Of a stretch of 64,000 nt of DNA, positions 42,276 to 50,262 are shown one piece after another; position 1 is the stretch's first letter; every line of letters starts with the position of its first letter. The DNA comes from JAPPOI01 sp028818055 (lineage in GTDB: Bacteria; Pseudomonadota; Alphaproteobacteria; Rhodobacterales; Rhodobacteraceae). The notes under the pieces were generated by a model. That model was given only the letters and a program-made list of their open reading frames with translations. It made no database searches and had not been told where the DNA came from. Where the stretch lies: positions 2,976,001 to 3,040,000 of the forward strand of contig OZ253954.1 of the NCBI GenBank assembly GCA_965267405.1. The letters run 5' to 3'. Position numbers and translations under genes: made by a program.

Positions 42276-43493
42276 TTGGATTATCAGTCGTTTTTCAAAA
42301 CCGAGTTGAACAAACTAAAAGACGACGGCAACTATCGGAAGTTTGCCGAACTCGAGCGACATTGTGGGACGTTTCCTAGTGCGACCTGCCACAATGGGCC
42401 CGATCGCGTTACAATTTGGTGTTCAAACGACTATCTCGGCATGGGGCAGAATCCCAAGGTTCTGTCCGCCATGCATGAAGCTTTGGAGCGCACGGGTGCA
42501 GGTGCTGGTGGAACGCGTAATATCAGCGGCACCACGCATGACCACGTTCTGTTGGAAGCTGAACTCGCCGACCTTCACGGCAAGGAATCAGCGCTTCTGT
42601 TCACATCCGGATATGTTTCGAACTGGGCTACTCTGGGAACGCTTGGCGCGAGGATCCCTGGTTTGGTGATCCTGTCGGATGCGCTGAACCACGCATCTAT
42701 GATTGAAGGAATTCGTCATTCAAAAGCCGACAAAGTTATCTGGAAACATAATGATCTTGAGGACTTGGAGGCCAAACTTCAGGCAATCCCGGCAAACCAG
42801 CCTAAGCTGATTGCATTCGAAAGCGTGTATTCGATGGACGGTGATATCGCGCCCATTTCGGAAATTTGTGATTTGGCGGACAAGTATGGCGCCATGACCT
42901 ATTTGGATGAGGTGCACGCTGTCGGGTTATACGGTCCTCGTGGCGGTGGAATTGCCGAGCGCGATGGCGTTATGGACCGTTTGACAGTCATTGAAGGTAC
43001 CCTTGGAAAGGCTTTTGGAGTGATGGGCGGGTATATCGCGGCATCCCACGAGCTTTGCGACTTTGTCCGGTCGTTCGCTTCGGGCTTCATCTTCACAACC
43101 GCAATCCCACCCGCGGTTGCTGCTGGGGCGGCGGCTTCAATTCGCCACTTAAAAACCAGCGCCGTTGAGCGTGAGGTGCAAAAGGCTCGTGTTGCTCAGG
43201 TGCGGGCGCGGCTTGATGAAATCGGCTTGCCGCACATCGACAATCCGAGCCACATCATTCCGGTGATCGTCGGGGATCCTGCGAAATGTCGTTTCATTTC
43301 CGACAGACTGATGGCTGATCATGGCGTGTACATTCAGCCGATCAATTATCCGACGGTTCCGAAGGGGACCGAGCGGCTCCGCATTACTCCATCACCTGTT
43401 CACACGGACGCTGATGTCGAGAAACTTGTGGGGGCGCTTGAGGAACTGTGGTCCGAGTGTCAGCTGGCAAGGATGCCAAGGGCGGCGCAGTAA
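42276..43493 (+). CDS. hemA: 5-aminolevulinate synthase
   Basis: A 405-residue PLP enzyme that joins glycine and succinyl-CoA to ALA, the first step of tetrapyrrole synthesis in alphaproteobacteria. Motifs: GAGGTRNISGTTHDHVLLEAELA, DEVHAVGLYGPRGGG (PLP-ring Asp) and the Schiff-base Lys in IEGTLGKAFGVMGGY (about residue 248). The start is TTG 42276 behind GGGGGAG. Its place in the sox locus under an FNR box links heme supply to the many Sox cytochromes; a second hemA elsewhere is likely, as in Rhodobacter (hemT). Confidence 0.95.
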   Translation: MDYQSFFKTELNKLKDDGNYRKFAELERHCGTFPSATCHNGPDRVTIWCSNDYLGMGQNPKVLSAMHEALERTGAGAGGTRNISGTTHDHVLLEAELADLHGKESALLFTSGYVSNWATLGTLGARIPGLVILSDALNHASMIEGIRHSKADKVIWKHNDLEDLEAKLQAIPANQPKLIAFESVYSMDGDIAPISEICDLADKYGAMTYLDEVHAVGLYGPRGGGIAERDGVMDRLTVIEGTLGKAFGVMGGYIAASHELCDFVRSFASGFIFTTAIPPAVAAGAAASIRHLKTSAVEREVQKARVAQVRARLDEIGLPHIDNPSHIIPVIVGDPAKCRFISDRLMADHGVYIQPINYPTVPKGTERLRITPSPVHTDADVEKLVGALEELWSECQLARMPRAAQ

Positions 43494-43495
43494 AA

Positions 43496-44554
43496 CTACG
43501 CGATCGCCACAGCGGCCCCGCGAGCTGATAGTCTTGCTGCCATCCAGCCGCCGAGAATGATCGATGCCAGCGCCAGAAGTGCGGCAATGCTTCCAGAGGC
43601 AGCTCCAGACAGTCCTGCACCAACGGTGCAGCCGCCAGCCAGCACGCCACCAAGGCCCATCAAGAGCCCGCCACTGACGTACCGTACGGTCTCGCCTGGG
43701 GACGTGAAGCTCTGCAGCTTAAGTTCACCGCGCGATGCGGCGCTCAGGAAGCTGCCGGCCAAAACGCCCCCGATGAAGCCAACTCCAAATCCAGCCGGAA
43801 TGGCAGTGGAGGCCACGACCCAGAACAAACTATCGCTCCACGGCAAGGTGAAGGCCGCGCTCTGAACCGGAAGAGGATCAAATTCATCGAACAACAACGT
43901 GCTTGTTGCCATCCAGCCGGCGACAGCGACCAATCCGATAAGCGCGCCTAAAAAGACGTGGAGCAGATTGGGTTTGGTCAAACGTACGATAAAGAACGCG
44001 ACTACGACGCTGACCGCAGCAAAAACTGGCAGGCCCAGATTCGTAGAAACCAGCGCGCCAAACGGCATGTCAACAGTGAATGACCCCAAGGTCGTGCGGA
44101 TAGGGGACAAGACGCCTTTCAGCGCAGCGTGAGCAGCGATCGCAAATGCCGCAAGAACGAAAAGCGCGCGCAGGTTGCCGGTGGCGGTGAGAACGGTCAG
44201 GCGAGATACGCATCCCCGGGTTAGAACCATGCCTACGCCAAAAGCGAGGCCACCAAGCACCACAGCCACAAGAGGCAACGACGCGGAGGTGAAGCGGTGG
44301 TCATCCAGCTGCACCAACCCGAATGCATTCGCGATCAGAAATCCAACCACCGCTGCGGCAAAACCGGTAATCCATACACCTGCGGCTGTACCGCGTTCGG
44401 TTAAATCTCCGGCAACGGCACGTCGCAAACAGAACCGTGAGATCTGCGCAGCTACACCGAAAATCAGCCCAAGCAATAGCCCTGTGATCAGGTGCAAAGT
44501 GCGTGCATCAACGTCCAGATCGATTGCTTCCAGCAGCATGGTCAAATTTTCCAT
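43496..44554 (-). CDS. YeeE/YedE-family sulfur transporter, second copy
   Basis: A 352-residue, about ten-helix protein with the family cysteines ISRFCLRRAVAG (about 40), VLTRGCVSRLTVL (about 112) and AGGCTVGAGLSG (about 310). It would import thiosulfate or another reduced sulfur species. It is convergent with hemA (two bases between) and an exact SoxR-type dyad overlaps its annotated ATG; the start may therefore be further in (Met at residue 6), or the mRNA leaderless, as no ribosome site is seen before ATG 44554. Confidence 0.87.
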   Translation of the reverse strand: MENLTMLLEAIDLDVDARTLHLITGLLLGLIFGVAAQISRFCLRRAVAGDLTERGTAAGVWITGFAAAVVGFLIANAFGLVQLDDHRFTSASLPLVAVVLGGLAFGVGMVLTRGCVSRLTVLTATGNLRALFVLAAFAIAAHAALKGVLSPIRTTLGSFTVDMPFGALVSTNLGLPVFAAVSVVVAFFIVRLTKPNLLHVFLGALIGLVAVAGWMATSTLLFDEFDPLPVQSAAFTLPWSDSLFWVVASTAIPAGFGVGFIGGVLAGSFLSAASRGELKLQSFTSPGETVRYVSGGLLMGLGGVLAGGCTVGAGLSGAASGSIAALLALASIILGGWMAARLSARGAAVAIA

Positions 44555-44570
44555 TCATTAAACTGAATGG
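44551..44570. promoter_or_regulatory. SoxR operator at the second YeeE gene
   Basis: CCATTCA-TTAAAC-TGAATGG is a perfect dyad that contains ATTC-N8-GAAT (44553-44568). It overlaps the ATG at 44554, so bound repressor would sit on the start region. The remaining 165 bases to the next gene (44571-44735) show nothing I can identify. Confidence 0.75.
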
Positions 44571-44735
44571 GATGTGCGTTCCAAACTCGTCGAGGTCAAT
44601 GGCCTGCCAAAGTACAGAATCCGCATTTTTGCGGTCTTTTCGGGAAAATGTTCTAGTTACCGATGCTGGCCGAAACGGAGATACAGCTTGCTGCTTTTCG
44701 TCCGACCGACTGTTCCTATTTGTCGATTTTCCGGA

Positions 44736-45680
44736 TTACTCAAATTCCATCTGCTCGTAGACTCGACCGGCATTCCTCGTCGCAAGCTCTTCGAACGTGT
44801 CGAGATGAGCAAATGGGGACTGGTCGACGTAATAGGCATCAGCCAGGTCGCCGCCCGCGTCCAAATGCTCGCCAATTTTGCCCCGCAGATAGATCAGGTA
44901 GTCGCGCGTATAGCGGCGAACTTGATCCATATTCGTTGGATGCCCGTGCCCAGGGATGACGTAGGTCGCATTCAGGGCCTCAAATTCATTGTCCCAAGTC
45001 TCGAGCCAGTCCGCGGTATAAGTGTGCTCGAAAATTGGGAGCATGCGCTCATGAAACGCCATGTCGCCGGCGATAACGAGGCTTTGCTCGGGTAGCCACA
45101 CGGAAATATCTCCGGGCGAGTGGGCGGGTCCCAGATAGAGAACTTCAATCCTGAAATCGCCCATTTCGATGATGTACTTGTCTTCGAAGGTTTCGGTTGG
45201 TCCGGCAAGATACGTGCCCTCGGCTTTGTCACGGTTGTAGCGTTCCATGCCAGCCAAAATTTGTGCGCCGTATTCCTCAAATTCCGCCGCAGCATCAACA
45301 TGGGCGAGAATTGGAACGTTTTGATCCGCCCAGTAGCTGTTGCCCAGCATCGCGTGGCCTTGGCCGTTTTCATCGATCACCAGCTTTACCGGTTGATCAG
45401 TGATTTTTTTGATCTCTTCATGAAGCGCTTTGGCAAGCACGTATGCCGCACCGCCATTTACAACCACAACGCCGTCTCCGGTGACGATAAAGCTCAAGTT
45501 GTTATTGTGGCCTGTATTTTCGTAGGTCGGCGGTGCCGTAGCTCCGATGGCCGACCAGACGTTTGGAATGAATTCTACCGGTTTTTGATAAAGCGCTGAG
45601 CCCGGATACTGATCCGCAATTTCCTCACTTCCAAAAGCGGGTAGGGCGATGACGCTCAGAAAAAGGGCCAACCACTTCAT
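44736..45680 (-). CDS. Exported metallo-beta-lactamase-fold protein with altered metal site
   Basis: A 314-residue exported (WLALFLSVIALPAFG) MBL-fold protein of the SoxH/quinoprotein-relay type. Downstream metal motifs are intact: GPAHSPGDISV (His), IAGDMAFHERM (Asp) and IPGHGHPTN. The first motif, normally HxHxDH, reads ENGQGHAMLGN, so at least two zinc ligands are replaced. It may bind one metal, or none, or have a changed activity. It overlaps the next MBL gene (upstream, 45677) by ATGA and shares its SoxR-type operator. Confidence 0.85.
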   Translation of the reverse strand: MKWLALFLSVIALPAFGSEEIADQYPGSALYQKPVEFIPNVWSAIGATAPPTYENTGHNNNLSFIVTGDGVVVVNGGAAYVLAKALHEEIKKITDQPVKLVIDENGQGHAMLGNSYWADQNVPILAHVDAAAEFEEYGAQILAGMERYNRDKAEGTYLAGPTETFEDKYIIEMGDFRIEVLYLGPAHSPGDISVWLPEQSLVIAGDMAFHERMLPIFEHTYTADWLETWDNEFEALNATYVIPGHGHPTNMDQVRRYTRDYLIYLRGKIGEHLDAGGDLADAYYVDQSPFAHLDTFEELATRNAGRVYEQMEFE

Positions 45681-46579
45681 GATGCCTCTCCCACAAACCG
45701 GTAGCCACCGTTTGGATCGACTTCCACGCGTCCCATCCCGCCATCGGGCAAGTGAAACCCAATAATCTGCATCTGTTCACTAACCGCACGATCGAAGAGC
45801 TGCTGTCGCGTGGCCACGGCTTGCGCTGCATCCTGATCTGATCCGCTTTCCCATTCCGGGTGCGCAAAGGCCACGTGATGATTTCCGATTGCGTCTCCAA
45901 GAACCAAAGCAGAAGAGCTGCCAGAACGGACTTCGAAAGCCATGTGACCGGGAGTATGACCAAAGCTTGCAATAGCTGCGACACCGGGGAGAATCTCATC
46001 GCCGTCATCGAATAGATTGACGCTATCTTCGATCACTTCCATCCGGCGTTTGGCCCCAACGGCAAAAGCGGCGCGAGCCTCACCGATCGTGTTCACGGTT
46101 TCGGGATTCCACCAATAGTCCCATTCGGCGCGCCCCATGAAGTATTCGGCCTCGTAGAACAATGGATCGTCGAAGTCGTCGAGAAGTCCCCAAATATGGT
46201 CGGGGTGGGCATGCGTGAAAACGACGTGCGTGATGTCTTCAGGGGTCAGCCCAATTGCATCTAGGCTGTCCACGATCGCGCCAGCACTTGGCATAAAGTC
46301 CGGGCCGGACCCAACGTCGAAAAGTACAGTGTTTGTCCCATCTTGAAGCAGGGCCAAGTTGCATTCGGGCGTCAATCTTTCGGCGTCGAGACCGTACTTT
46401 TCAAAGAGTGCCGGCAACTGATCTTTTGGCATTGGATCAAAGATAAATCCCGTCGGCAGTACCAGACTTCCGTCGCTGACCGTCGTCAGAGTGATGTCTC
46501 CCATCGCCATAGACCGGGTTGCCAGTGGAGTAAGCGATGACGCCAGTGCGGTTTTCAATAGTGAGCGACGGGTCAACAT
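45677..46579 (-). CDS. Exported metallo-beta-lactamase-fold hydrolase
   Basis: A 300-residue Tat-exported (LTRRSLLKTALASSLTPLATRSMA) MBL-fold enzyme with the complete HAHPDHIWG zinc motif (about residues 122-127), GHTPGHMAF (about 208) and LGDAIGNHH. Substrate unknown; in the sox setting hydrolysis or oxidation of a sulfur-containing thioester or persulfide is possible. ATG 46579 follows GGAGC with spacing six; an ATG at 46597 contains the ribosome site. An exact SoxR-type dyad lies just upstream. Confidence 0.87.
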   Translation of the reverse strand: MLTRRSLLKTALASSLTPLATRSMAMGDITLTTVSDGSLVLPTGFIFDPMPKDQLPALFEKYGLDAERLTPECNLALLQDGTNTVLFDVGSGPDFMPSAGAIVDSLDAIGLTPEDITHVVFTHAHPDHIWGLLDDFDDPLFYEAEYFMGRAEWDYWWNPETVNTIGEARAAFAVGAKRRMEVIEDSVNLFDDGDEILPGVAAIASFGHTPGHMAFEVRSGSSSALVLGDAIGNHHVAFAHPEWESGSDQDAAQAVATRQQLFDRAVSEQMQIIGFHLPDGGMGRVEVDPNGGYRFVGEAS

Positions 46580-46597
46580 GGGAAGCTCCTGCATCAA

Positions 46598-46613
46598 ATT
46601 CTAAAATTAGAAT
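46598..46613. promoter_or_regulatory. SoxR operator of the MBL operon
   Basis: ATTCTAAAATTAGAAT is a perfect 16-bp palindrome and an exact ATTC-N8-GAAT match, 18 bases upstream of the MBL start at 46579. It is the most symmetric copy in the window. Confidence 0.8.
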
Positions 46614-46717
46614 ATGATGATTGGAGGCGATCATCAAGCAACACTATTACTGCGCTTTGAAAAATCTGGCCGTCTGGAAAAGCTTATGGTCTGCGGCGCC
46701 TTTTCGAAGTTCTTAAG

Positions 46718-47350
46718 TCAAGCAGCGACGACACGCATAATCGTATCGATATTGAAGGCGAGCCTGTTGTCCAACGCTTCCTTGGTCATGTAGTCGCGCT
46801 CGAACAATATGGTACCCGAGAAACGATTGGTCAGGTAGTAATACCCGATAGCCGCGATTGTGATATTCAACTGTCCTGCATCAATTCCGCTGCGGAACAC
46901 TCCTGCCTCGACGCCTCGATCCAGCAAACTTTGAATCGTCGCGATATACCGACGGCTTGCTGTCTTGAGTTTATCCGACTTTTCCAGATGTTTGCCCTTG
47001 TGCAGATTGGCACTGTTCACCAAGGTGATGAATTCCGGATGATCCAGATAGTAATCCCAAGTAAATTTGATCAGGGTGACCATGCCTTCGTCAGGCGGTA
47101 ATTCGTCGAGTTGCAGCTCTTGCTCGGCGGTTCGTATGTCCAAATACGCATCCTCAAGAACGGCAGTGAACAGGTCTTCCTTGTTCCCAAAGTAGTGGTA
47201 GATCATGCGCTTGTTGGCTTCGGCTTTTTCAGCGATCTCGTCTACGCGTGCGCCGCCCAAACCCAATCTCGCGAATTCAATTTTTGCCGCTGCCAAGATA
47301 CGAGCCTTAGTCGCTTCGGCGTCGCGGGTTCGTGCTTTGGTGCTTTGCAT
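46718..47350 (-). CDS. TetR-family repressor of the catabolic cluster
   Basis: A 210-residue TetR-type regulator: the N-terminal helix-turn-helix ILAAAKIEFARLGLGGARVDEIAEKAEANKRMIYHYF... ends in the usual IYHYFGNKEDLF (about residues 50-61), followed by a C-terminal ligand domain of the TetR_C/YcdC-like type. Start ATG 47350 follows AAGGAA; longer in-frame starts reach 47446. It is divergent from the GMC gene. The repeated dyad AAGTAAC-N6-GTTACTT in this cluster is its probable target; the inducer is unknown. Confidence 0.88.
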   Translation of the reverse strand: MQSTKARTRDAEATKARILAAAKIEFARLGLGGARVDEIAEKAEANKRMIYHYFGNKEDLFTAVLEDAYLDIRTAEQELQLDELPPDEGMVTLIKFTWDYYLDHPEFITLVNSANLHKGKHLEKSDKLKTASRRYIATIQSLLDRGVEAGVFRSGIDAGQLNITIAAIGYYYLTNRFSGTILFERDYMTKEALDNRLAFNIDTIMRVVAA

Positions 47351-47446
47351 GCTGAATTCCTTGTCGCGCCTTGGTGGGCGCAATCCTCTGGTAAAAGAGG
47401 GCGTCGATACTCTGCCATAACTTACTTGACAGACAAAAGATAGCAC

Positions 47447-47466
47447 AAGTAACTAAATGGTGCATT
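47447..47466. promoter_or_regulatory. Weak TetR-type half operator, TetR-GMC gap
   Basis: AAGTAAC-TAAATG-GTGCATT keeps the left half of the cluster dyad; the right half is poor. A nearby inverted half CTTACTTG lies at 47421-47428. Possible autoregulation site; weak. Confidence 0.35.
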
Positions 47467-47611
47467 GCGCGGCGAATACGACGTTCGCTGGGCAACCCCA
47501 GGTCAAAGTTTGGGGTAACGATGACGGGGAACACAATGGACACATCATCAGCGCGCCTGTCACTGTCAGAGGCCCCGCACGATGTTTCGGTCGCACTGGG
47601 ATGAGTGGATT

Positions 47612-49216
47612 ATGTCTGAAAACGGATACGACTATGTGATCGTCGGCGGCGGCTCGGCGGGGTGCGTATTGGCAAACCGCCTAAGCGAGGACAGCGCTGC
47701 GCGCGTCCTACTTTTGGAAGCCGGCGGCAAGGATAATCATCCTCTGATCCACATGCCTGTTGGATTTGCCAAAATGACAACGGGTCCTCACACGTGGGGT
47801 TTCAAAACGGCGCCACAGAAACACGCAAACAATCGCGAAATTCCGTACGCTCAAGCGCGGGTTATCGGGGGAGGTTCCTCGATCAATGCTGAAATCTTCA
47901 CCCGGGGCCATCCGAGCGACTACGACCGTTGGGCGGAAGAAGAAGGGTGCGAGGGCTGGGGGTTCAAAGATATCCAGCAATACTTCCTTCGCTCAGAGGG
48001 CAATACGGTTTTGTCCGGTGACTGGCATGGCACTGACGGACCTCTCGGCGTGTCTAACATTCCAGACCCTCAGAAGATGACACTGGCCTTTGTTCAGTCG
48101 TGCCAGGAAGCAGGCATTCCATTCAATCCAGACTTTAACGGTGCGTTACAAGCCGGCGCTGGGTTCTACCAGACAACGACAAAGAACTATCGCCGGTGTT
48201 CGGCAGCTGTGGGCTACTTAAAGCCAGTGATGCAGCGTCCGAATTTGACAGTTGAGGTGGGCTGCCAAGTTCATCGCATCTTGTTTGAAGGTAATCGGGC
48301 GACGGGTGTCGAGTACATTTCGAACAAGCAACATCGCACGGCAATCGCTGACTCCGAAGTCTTGGTGACGTCAGGGGCGATTGGAACACCAAAATTGATG
48401 ATGCTTTCCGGCGTCGGCCCTGCCGCACACCTACGCGAACATGGGATTGATGTCGTCTCTGACCTTCCGGGAGTGGGCGAAAATCTCAATGACCATTTCG
48501 GAATAGATATCGTTGCCGAACTGACCGGGCACTACAGTCTCGATAAGTACAACAAGTGGTACAATGCAGCTTGGGCGGGTCTGGAGTATCTTGCTTTTAA
48601 GTCTGGACCGGTGACGTCGAACGTTGTTGAAGGCGGCGCTTTTTGGCACTCGGGTCTTGGCGCCGAGGGCGTGCCCGACCTGCAGTTTCATTTCCTCGCT
48701 GGGGCTGGCGCCGAAGCTGGTGTGCCCTCCGTTCCGGCTGGTTCCTCCGGAATTACACTAAACTCTTATACGGTTCGGCCAAAGTCTCGGGGGACTGTAC
48801 GACTGCGCTCGGCTGACCCAATGGATCTTCCCGTCATCGACCCCAACTTTTTGGCAGAGCCGGATGACCTGAAGTGCTCTGTCGAAGGCGTGAAGAAAAG
48901 CGTCGAGATATTCAATCAGGCGTCGTTGCAGAAGTACGTTAAGGCGATCCGCTTCCCCGATGACAGCGTTAAAACTCAATCAGAGTTTGAGGCTTTCGCT
49001 CGTCAGTATGGCAGAACGTCGTACCATCCGACTTGCACGTGTAAAATGGGGACGGACGAAATGTCCGTTGTTGATGCGCAATGCCGTGTCCGAGGTTTGG
49101 ACGGCATTCGGATATGTGACAGTTCGATCATGCCCAGCCTCATTGGATCGAACACCAACGCGCCTACGATCATGATTGCTGAGAAAGCGAGCGATATGAT
49201 CAGGGGGAACCGCTAG
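47612..49216 (+). CDS. GMC-family FAD oxidoreductase (choline-dehydrogenase-like)
   Basis: A 534-residue flavoprotein: FAD site YVIVGGGSAGCVLANRL (about residues 7-23), LLLEAGGKD, the GMC signature ARVIGGGSSINAEIFTRGHPSDYDRW, second signature VTSGAIGTPKLMMLSGVGP, and active-site region TSYHPTCTCKMG with the C-terminal SLIGSNTNAPTIMIAEKA. It oxidises an alcohol to an aldehyde or ketone. ATG 47612 was chosen; 47582 is in frame but lacks a ribosome site. Substrate unknown; the rest of the cluster suggests an alcohol degraded by CoA chemistry. Confidence 0.9.
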   Translation: MSENGYDYVIVGGGSAGCVLANRLSEDSAARVLLLEAGGKDNHPLIHMPVGFAKMTTGPHTWGFKTAPQKHANNREIPYAQARVIGGGSSINAEIFTRGHPSDYDRWAEEEGCEGWGFKDIQQYFLRSEGNTVLSGDWHGTDGPLGVSNIPDPQKMTLAFVQSCQEAGIPFNPDFNGALQAGAGFYQTTTKNYRRCSAAVGYLKPVMQRPNLTVEVGCQVHRILFEGNRATGVEYISNKQHRTAIADSEVLVTSGAIGTPKLMMLSGVGPAAHLREHGIDVVSDLPGVGENLNDHFGIDIVAELTGHYSLDKYNKWYNAAWAGLEYLAFKSGPVTSNVVEGGAFWHSGLGAEGVPDLQFHFLAGAGAEAGVPSVPAGSSGITLNSYTVRPKSRGTVRLRSADPMDLPVIDPNFLAEPDDLKCSVEGVKKSVEIFNQASLQKYVKAIRFPDDSVKTQSEFEAFARQYGRTSYHPTCTCKMGTDEMSVVDAQCRVRGLDGIRICDSSIMPSLIGSNTNAPTIMIAEKASDMIRGNR

Positions 49217-49262
49217 GGCATCTTCGAAAACTTACTCAATTGGCGCTTGCCTGAACCGATCT

Positions 49263-50081
49263 TCAATCAAAGTCAGGGGCAAATGGCACGATGTCTTTGC
49301 TCACGATCCGGTGGTTCTCGTGCGTCATGGCATCAATGCGAGCCATGTCCACATGACTGAGCGTGAAATCCATAATGTCATAGTTGGCTTCGATATTCAT
49401 TGGATTGGTCGACATGACGTTCACGCTGACGCCTTTTTGCAGGATCCAACGTAAAACCACCTGGCCGGCCGACTTACTATATGTCTGTCCGATCTCTCCA
49501 AAGATTGGGCGCTTGAACACTTCGCCGCGTGCAACCGAACAATAGGCCGAAAGCGGCACGCCGGTTTCATTTGCTCCCGCCAGTAACTTGTCCTGATTAA
49601 GCAGCGGGTGGAATTCCACCTGATTGGTCGCCAAAGGTGCATCCACAATATTTACGGCCTCGCGCAGCATCGCGACTGTGTAGTTAGACACGCCGATATT
49701 GCGGGTAAGGCCTTCGTCGTAGGCTTGCTGTAGCATCTTGAGCGAAGGAGCGATGTTTCCGTCAGCCGGTGGCCAGTGGAGTAGCAATGCGTCAACATAA
49801 TCAACACGGAGCTCTTTTAGGCTTCGCTCGACCGAGTGAAGAAACCGATCGTCTGTGAAGTTTTCGAAGTTCACTTTGGTTGTGATGCAAAGGTCGTCGC
49901 GCGATATGCCTGTAGCCGATAGACCTTCGCCTGTTTCTGCCTCGTTTTGGTACATCTGCGCGGTATCGAACGCCCGGTAACCCACTTTGGCGGCACATTC
50001 GATTGCTGCAAGAAGGGCGTCGCCGGTCAAGGGGTAGGTGCCAAACGCACGTTGATGGTTCTTTTGAGAGTAGATGCTCAT
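49263..50081 (-). CDS. Aldo/keto reductase
   Basis: A 272-residue NADP-dependent AKR with the catalytic tetrad: Asp and Tyr in AFDTAQMYQNE (about 38-44), Lys in LCITTKVNFEN (about 68), His in LLLHWPP (about 101). ISKDIVPFAPDFD closes the barrel. It is like 2,5-diketo-gluconic acid reductases. It reduces an aldehyde or ketone, or runs in reverse. Ribosome site AGGAC. A perfect cluster dyad lies 29 bases upstream. Confidence 0.9.
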   Translation of the reverse strand: MSIYSQKNHQRAFGTYPLTGDALLAAIECAAKVGYRAFDTAQMYQNEAETGEGLSATGISRDDLCITTKVNFENFTDDRFLHSVERSLKELRVDYVDALLLHWPPADGNIAPSLKMLQQAYDEGLTRNIGVSNYTVAMLREAVNIVDAPLATNQVEFHPLLNQDKLLAGANETGVPLSAYCSVARGEVFKRPIFGEIGQTYSKSAGQVVLRWILQKGVSVNVMSTNPMNIEANYDIMDFTLSHVDMARIDAMTHENHRIVSKDIVPFAPDFD

Positions 50082-50109
50082 TTGGGTGTCCTGGCGTATC
50101 TGCCCATAA

Positions 50110-50129
50110 AAGTAACTCAGTGGTTACTT
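50110..50129. promoter_or_regulatory. TetR-type operator upstream of the aldo/keto reductase
   Basis: AAGTAAC-TCAGTG-GTTACTT is a perfect inverted repeat, 29 bases before the reductase start. It is the best copy of the cluster dyad. Confidence 0.75.
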
Positions 50130-50208
50130 AATGCAAAGAGTTTCTTTGCTACCCGCTGTTTTTAAACAACTTTTCAACGCTTGATTTATGTAAGTCGAAG
50201 CGGCATAA

Positions 50209-50228
50209 ATATAACTAATCAGTTACTT
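50209..50228. promoter_or_regulatory. TetR-type operator upstream of the CoA-transferase
   Basis: ATATAAC-TAATCA-GTTACTT has an exact right half and five of seven bases in the left half, with the same 6-base spacer. It lies 35 bases before the TTG start at 50263. Confidence 0.65.
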
Positions 50229-50262
50229 ATGCCAATTTCGCGAAGGAAAGAGAGTACAGCTC

